Shown here piece by piece: positions 58,183 through 64,000 of a stretch of DNA of 64,000 bases. Under the pieces are notes generated by a model that had not been told where the DNA came from, searched no databases, and was given only the letters and a program-made list of their open reading frames with translations. The translations under genes and the position numbers were made by a program. The first letter of the stretch is position 1; the number at the start of each line of letters is the position of its first letter. This DNA is from Prochilodus magdalenae. Taxonomy: Eukaryota; Chordata; Actinopteri; Characiformes; Prochilodontidae. Where the stretch lies: positions 248,001 to 312,000 of the forward strand of contig JAMWET010001917.1 in the NCBI GenBank assembly GCA_024036415.1, given 5' to 3'.

Positions 58183-58248
58183 AGTGGGCGTGGCCACGTC
58201 GCAGCCACTGCTATAGCACACGCCCACTTGCCTCACCTGGGAAATTCC
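58183..58248 (+). promoter_or_regulatory. map3k6 upstream elements: paired GC/GT boxes and kappaB-type site
   Basis: AGTGGGCGTG at 58183-58192 and its perfect reverse complement CACGCCCACT at 58219-58228 form a mirrored pair of Sp/KLF-type boxes. A perfect NF-kappaB-consensus GGGAAATTCC is at 58239-58248. They lie 219-284 bp before the start codon in a GC-rich segment without an evident TATA box. Function is inferred from motif and position only. Confidence 0.5.
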
Positions 58249-58466
58249 TCAGGGCGAGTTTGGCCATAGTTCTAAGACAGAGGCAGCACAGCAGAGTTCC
58301 CAGACGCGAGCTGCCATTGACGGAAAGGAAGCGGAAAGGAGGAGGAGCTTCACCTCACCACATTTTCCACAGAGCGGGTTTATTTCCTTCGCACTGCCCA
58401 CAGAGGAAGTTTATCCGCTCCATATTCGCAACGGAGAAAGTTTACTAGCCCCTAACGCGGGACACG

Positions 58467-61400
58467 ATGTACACGACGGAGCGCAGGCGCATGAGCCTGC
58501 ACGAAGTCAAACGGAAAGACCCAGTGCGGGTGTCGGCTGGAAGTTTATGGCAGGACCCTCTGGCCATCGAACTTAGCGCAACGAGCAAAAGCTCGGTCTC
58601 CCCGCGCAGCCGGAGCCGAGCCCTGTCAGTGGTGTATATAACCGTGGAGGACACGTCGGTGACGGACACTGAGGAGAACCTGTCCCTGCGCTGCCTGAAG
58701 GAAGCCTGCGCAGACTCTCACGCCCTCCTCCACACGCTCCCCTTCACCTGCATGGCTTTGGGCACCACGGACACACTGGATAGTTTCTACAACGCAGGCA
58801 AGTGCAGGCATGTTGGAGCTCCCCCAGCACCTTTGGGCCTCTTTAGAAGGAATAGACACATTTCAGACACATCCATCTAAGTTTGTGTTCACCTTGTGTG
58901 TTGCAGATGTTGCCGTTGTTGAAATGAGTGACACTTTCCGGCAGCCTTCACTCTTCTATCATCTCGGTGTCAGAGAGAGTTTTGGCATGACCAGCAATAT
59001 TATACTGTACTGCAACAAGCACGAGAATGACCTTCAGACGCTTAAGGTGGGATGTCCTGTGCAGGACATTTTTGAGCTAGGTTTTTTTGTGTGGCATGAG
59101 CACTAACTGAAAAGTTGCTAGTAGGGACAAGCTTGATGGATTGATTTTGTCCCAACAGGAGCAATGTGGAAGCTATACCTTCATCCCATACATGGTGTCA
59201 CCTCAAGGAAAAGTGTTTGCTTGTGATGCAAATCTGATGCGTGGTATACAGGAGTTCCTGCAGCCTAGCTTTACCCTGGAACCCCTGCTGACTCCTTTAG
59301 TGGACTGCTTGGCCAAGTTGTTGGAGAACGTGCATGTTCATGCAAGGTCAGTAGTTGTGCAAACACTTCATATGTCATACATGTCATGCATGTGTGCTCT
59401 CACCAAGACAGATTCCTAGTATGTGGGACATGGTAAAATAAAGATTCTGATTCTGATGTGTCTTTTATTTTCTTAGTTGGCCAAAGGTTTCACAGTAAAC
59501 TGTGTGTACTCTTAAGTTTGCATCATAACACATTTCTATTCTGCGTTTGAAGCATAGCTGGCCACATCATGGCCAGAATCGTGTTTGCACTGTTTGAAGT
59601 TTCTGTTTACTAATGTCCTGAATGTGTATATTCGAGAGCAGTGAGTACATCCATGAGTCCATTCGTCGGGAGATCCGTATGGCACGTGAGCGTTTTAGTG
59701 GGGAGGCCCTGAGTCAGGAGTTGGGCCGCATCCAGAAGAGACTGGACACCGTGGAGCTCCTCAGCCCAGACATTGTCATGAGCCTCCTACTGTCCTATCG
59801 TGACATCCAGGTGAGGATTTGGTGGTAGGCTATTGTTATGATATGCAATGTGTATCAGATTCGCACCAGTAGTTCTAATATCAGAACACAGTTATTTTGT
59901 TTCAGATATGCAGTGCACATATATATAGGGTTCTTAGAGTACTTGTGAAATCCATGCAATATTCAAAAAATGACATGTTGGGATGTAACGTGACATCATT
60001 TATCACCAAAACAGTAAATACTGTGGTGTCTTCCACCGCTATCTTATCATCAAATGTACATCCACTCGACTGCTGTTGTGTTTTATATTATGTAATTGTG
60101 TCGGCTCTTCCTGGTGACCTCTTTTGCAACAATAACACTGTTTAGGTTCTTGCCACGCTGGCGTGTCATATAATGATGTAAAGAATGTGTATTGTATACA
60201 TATCCTGTCTGTGGGTTTGACACGGGCTTGCTTGTGTACGCACTGGCTCTTGTTTCAGTTTGCTGTCTAACTGGATTTGTGGCTATGATTCAGAACAAAA
60301 CTGATTCATCAACAAATGTGTGAATAGAATTAAATTATATTCTGTTATCATGCTATCATACTGGCAAACAACCCTGTCACTACAACCTCTGCTTGTAAAA
60401 TGTGTAAATAATTAAATGTAATTTAATCCTTTGCTTCACCGCAGGACTACGAATCCGTCATTAATTTTGTGGAAACCCTGAATAACCTGCCCATGTGCAT
60501 GGTGGCAGCACAGCCAAACATCAAATTTCAGTATATATTTGCCCTGAACAGGTAATCTCTCCTACTGACTGATTCAGCAAGCAAGTTGCAGTCATGGCTA
60601 GTATTATAAGTTCTGTTTGATACCCATGCTTTTTTGTTGCTTTACAGTGTAATGGCTATTTATGGAGTTACATTGTCTTAAATGTGGCTATTATAAACAA
60701 TCCTGCATCCTGCATCTTTCCAGGAGGAATCGGCCTGGTGACCGCACAAAAGCCTTATCGGTCATTCTGCCCTTAGTTGAGTCTGCAGAGCCGGTGGCTT
60801 CGGACGTGTACTGCCTCTGTGGACGTATTTACAAGGACATGTTCTTGAGTTCTGTCTTCATGGACACGCACAGCCGTGACCAGGCCTGCTACTGGTGAGG
60901 CACCATACACATTCACGTCTTGTCGCTCGGTCATCTCTATTCTGTCACAAAACAATTGAGATTGTTTCCTCTTATCACACTCTTATTGACGTCTTTGAAT
61001 GTGCCAAGTAAAGTTAGGCAACAATGCAAGACAACATTCTTTAAATTCCCAGTGTCATATTCAACCTTAAACTGGCATAGGAAGCATTAAGTCGGGTTGT
61101 AGCAAACATTCCACAGAGATGGTTTAGTGGGTGTGTTGAACCAGCAAAGCTTACTTTTGCACTTTTTGTTTGTATGCCTGTAAAATGAGTTCTTGTTTGG
61201 TCGGTAAAGTTTAGCCAGTATGTGCTTGAAGGTGGTTATAGTTCTAAAGCAATGGAAAGGAAACTGCAACTGCTGCAAAGCAAAGTAAACTTACTTGGGT
61301 ACAAGGTTTGTAATATTGAATGTGACAACAATGCGACACACCAAAACATAGAAACTGCTTCCAATTAAAGATTGTCAGGTGTGTATAGCATTAAACTGTG

Positions 61401-63666
61401 TCTGCATAAGTTTTGGACAGGGATTAAGCATAGTCCTGGATTCAGCATATTCCTTTCAGATGAATGTTGCGCAGTCCAGCATTCATCAACTTAATTAACC
61501 GTTTCTTAAACGCGTATTTGTAAAGCAGGCCAGAAGCTGGAATCATCAGCAGAGCCATGCTTTCAACTTAACCACCTCAACTTAACCAACTGCTTGGTTT
61601 TTTGGCATGTTCAAAATAAGGTGCCGAAGGTTTCACAGTGGGTCCAATGTCAGTCTGTTAATAGCTGCTGCACATGAGTAACTGGTCTAGTTTGGATAGT
61701 ATACTGTGTTGGTACATAGACACTCCCTATTGAAGGCTGTTGAAAAGTCAGGAAAGGGAAGAAAGGGGTCTTGTTTAAGTCACGTTTTCAGTTCCATCTT
61801 ATGTCTTTGTTCCCTCTCGTATCAATGTGTTTTACACAGGTATGGTAAAGCCTTTGAGATGGAGCCTTCGCTACACTCTGGCATCAACTATGTTATCCTC
61901 CTCATGGCTGCCGGCCATGAATTTGACACCTCTATTGAGCTGCGCAAGATTGGTATGTTTGTGTCATTCAAACCCTGTCTGTTCTCAAAGCGTGTCTATT
62001 CTCTGCCGTGTCTAGTTAAGAAAACTGTAATGGTTAATTGGGTTAATTAATGCTGTTTCTCTTCATTTAGGCATTTTATAAGATCATATTTTTAGATATT
62101 TGCACGCATTGCCTTCTCTTGCAGCGCAGAACCTGGACACTATGGCAGATCCTCTGTTTTTGTTAACACAGGGACAGTGTAGTGAATGAATAGTGTCAGA
62201 GTTCTCAGGTGAAACTCAGTCTATTATTAGACAGCTTTATCAATTTTCAACTGACGCCATTTTTTATTGTCTTTGTTTCTTCCTTGGGGCCAGGCGTTAC
62301 ACTCAGTAGCCTGCTTGGCAGGAAAGGGAGCCTTGAGAAGATGCAGGATTACTGGGATGTGGGCTTCTACCTCGGGGCTGGGATTCTGGCCAATGAGCAC
62401 AAGAAGGTCATAGAGGCCTCTGAGAAACTCTACAGACTCAATGCACCAATGTGGTCAGTGTACCAAATGATGTCCTATGAATGTTTATCTTGCACACTTT
62501 TGGGACGTAAACATGTCCATTAACTTTGCATACATAGAAACAAGTGCAGATTTAAGTGCCTGAAACATTAAAACCAGTCAGATTGTGATTAATGAATCTG
62601 TCATATGGCACGAAATAGAACTGGGGCTCACATGTAGAAGCCGAATTCAGCTCTGACTTTTACAGGTTGACAGTATTCAAAATGATTTGGCAGCCATGTG
62701 ATGTGAAGTATTCCCACGATTTTAATATTTAACCTGCAGTGGTTTTTAGGTTGTTAAACCATTATACCTATTACACACATTTGATTATTCATACACCAAA
62801 GACAAAATTTGCATACCCTCGTTTATAGTCAGACTTCACCACACAGGAATGTAATAAAAAAAGCTATATTATATTTGAGATTACAATCAGGTGAGCTGCG
62901 GTTTGCATGTGGCTGTGAGTCCACAACAGTGTAAACGTGTGATCCAACACTGCAATCTGCTAGTTGGCATAATAGAATTGGGAGTTAGCGTTCTCTTTTA
63001 AGTGTGTTGAACGATATCAAGTCACAGTGCTGTAGTGGTAGATGTGGTGACTGGCTTACTTTGAAGCACAGGCTACCCTGGGGGTGGGGGATTGTTCCTA
63101 ATAAAAAATAAAACATGCAGACAGGGAATTATTTTGAAGAAGAGCCATTATATATTTGTTTATGTTTGTTCGTTTTTTTTTTTTAAGGTATCTTTGTTCT
63201 GTCATGGAGACATACATACTGTATAAGCAGTTTGCTAAACCACTGGAGGTGAAGCACCCTAAACAGGAGGCAGTGGACTTCTGGATGGAGCTGATGGTGC
63301 AGGCTTGCAAACCTACTGTTTGCACATCCCACTGCCCTGTAAGTGTGTGTTCTGTTTATCCCTCCAGGATTGGCATAGAGTGGAGATCACCAGCCTGAAG
63401 CTCAGTTGCAACCCCAACCAGCTACGCTGGCTTCAGCTAATTAGTTTTTATGAACAGTGCCTTTACTGAGTGTTTTTGGGGATTTTAGGTCGAGCTTCAG
63501 GGGGCGGGTGGTGACCATAAGCATAGAGAGTCAAGAGCTTATATAACATATTTGTTTGCAGGTCCTGATCCTGGAGCCCACTAAATTGTTTCAGCCCAGT
63601 GTTGTGAGTGTAAATGAAGAGGACGAGAGCCGCACTGTGCAGCTGAGACATGTTACCCCAATTGAG
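58467..63666 (+). CDS. map3k6: MAP kinase kinase kinase 6 (ASK2), 5' part, ten exons
   Basis: A cytoplasmic stress-activated Ser/Thr kinase kinase kinase of the ASK family (JNK/p38 pathways). Exons: 58467-58797, 58907-59046, 59159-59346, 59639-59810, 60445-60551, 60724-60894, 61840-61952, 62294-62453, 63188-63338, 63562-63666; phases agree throughout (1638 bp, 546 codons). The N-terminus has [13 protein letters not shown], close to mammalian MAP3K6 rather than MAP3K5/15, then [10 protein letters not shown] and [14 protein letters not shown]. The central TRAF-binding (DUF4071) region includes [57 protein letters not shown] and [21 protein letters not shown] opens the PH-like part. The kinase domain lies beyond the window. 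Intron 1 uses a GC donor. The start is the first ATG; a second in-frame Met follows eight residues later. Confidence 0.9.
59408..59457 (+). mobile_element. Retroposon 3' tail in map3k6 intron 3
   Basis: AAAATAAAGATTCTGATTCTGATG, preceded by a CTAGTATGTG phrase, is the same tail type as the one at 14058-14200 but in plus orientation. Only the terminal ~50 bp remain. Confidence 0.45.
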
Positions 63667-64000
63667 GTAGACATCAATGTTTTGTCCTGCTCATGCCTGT
63701 GCTACTGTCTTCTTTAGGTCTGTAGTAGGGTCACTGTACACTGGCCAGTGCCCATGGGCTGTGTTCACGCTGAATGGCACTGATGTGACTGCAGGGCGGT
63801 GTTATCACGCAGTGCTGAATTATTAATGTGGTGCTTTTTTGCTAAATAAAAGACGGGAGAGTTTGCCAATGTCAGTGTGTAATGCTTTTCTGTTGATAGC
63901 GGTTACCACAGCTGGGTCTAGTTTCACCGTGGTGTAATTTGATGCAACTGTGTGAAGTTTACACATGAGGAGCTGTCACAGCACTGTGGCTGAAGAGATT
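63667..64000 (+). other. map3k6 intron 10, cut by the window edge
   Basis: Intronic sequence after the donor GTAGAC. No further ASK-family coding block is recognisable before the end of the window. Confidence 0.6.

Noticed and set aside
59064..59079. Possible missed microexon coding DIFEL in map3k6 intron 2
   Set aside because: It would need an 18-bp intron and is 16 bp long, so it breaks the frame.
58467..63666. Identification as map3k5 or map3k15
   Set aside because: The N-terminal WQDPLA motif, the RERFSG and EPSLHSGIN blocks and NAPMWYL match MAP3K6 better, despite a MAP3K5-like VLILEPTK segment.

Overview
This is a piece of a teleost nuclear genome. The evidence is spliced vertebrate genes with GT-AG introns, tRNA-derived SINE sequence, Tc1/mariner-type transposon fossils, short-repeat arrays and an overall AT-rich intergenic background. 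The dispersed repeats look like those of otophysan fishes, but that is inference. There is no prokaryotic, plasmid or viral content.

Three protein-coding genes are supported. (1) cited4, plus strand, about 28.54-32.09 kb, is a CBP/p300-binding transcriptional co-regulator. Its single coding exon (29546-30265, 239 aa) lies behind a 5'UTR intron, with a clear CCAAT/GC-box/TATA promoter upstream and a long 3'UTR. (2) scmh1, minus strand, about 43.7-54.6 kb, is a Polycomb-group protein with two MBT repeats, an SLED domain and a C-terminal SAM domain. I rebuilt 15 coding exons that join in phase to 2166 bp (721 aa plus stop). (3) map3k6 (ASK2), plus strand, from about 58.2 kb, is an ASK-family MAP kinase kinase kinase. 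The first ten coding exons (546 codons) are present; the kinase domain lies beyond the window. The cited4-scmh1 neighbourhood matches human 1p34, which supports both assignments. scmh1 and map3k6 are divergently arranged, with roughly 3.7 kb between their 5' ends.

The remaining sequence is intergenic. Positions 1-28,000 form a gene-poor stretch upstream of cited4, with decayed repeats and no coding sequence I can support. The 32.1-43.7 kb interval holds a 19-bp-period minisatellite (about 28 copies), a decayed Tc1/mariner copy, a 532-bp Tc1-like element with perfect 31-bp terminal repeats, and another decayed Tc1 transposase. The 54.6-58.1 kb interval holds a composite transposon (one element inserted in another) that abuts the map3k6 promoter region.

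The most interesting observations are: a small palindromic MITE family with five copies; a 98-bp-arm foldback structure at 19.2 kb; a duplicated basic-motif exon in scmh1; a GC-AG first intron in map3k6 with an upstream NF-kappaB-type site; and a cited4 promoter next to two long TCTA arrays. I did not find a wholly new biological system; the three genes are known families.
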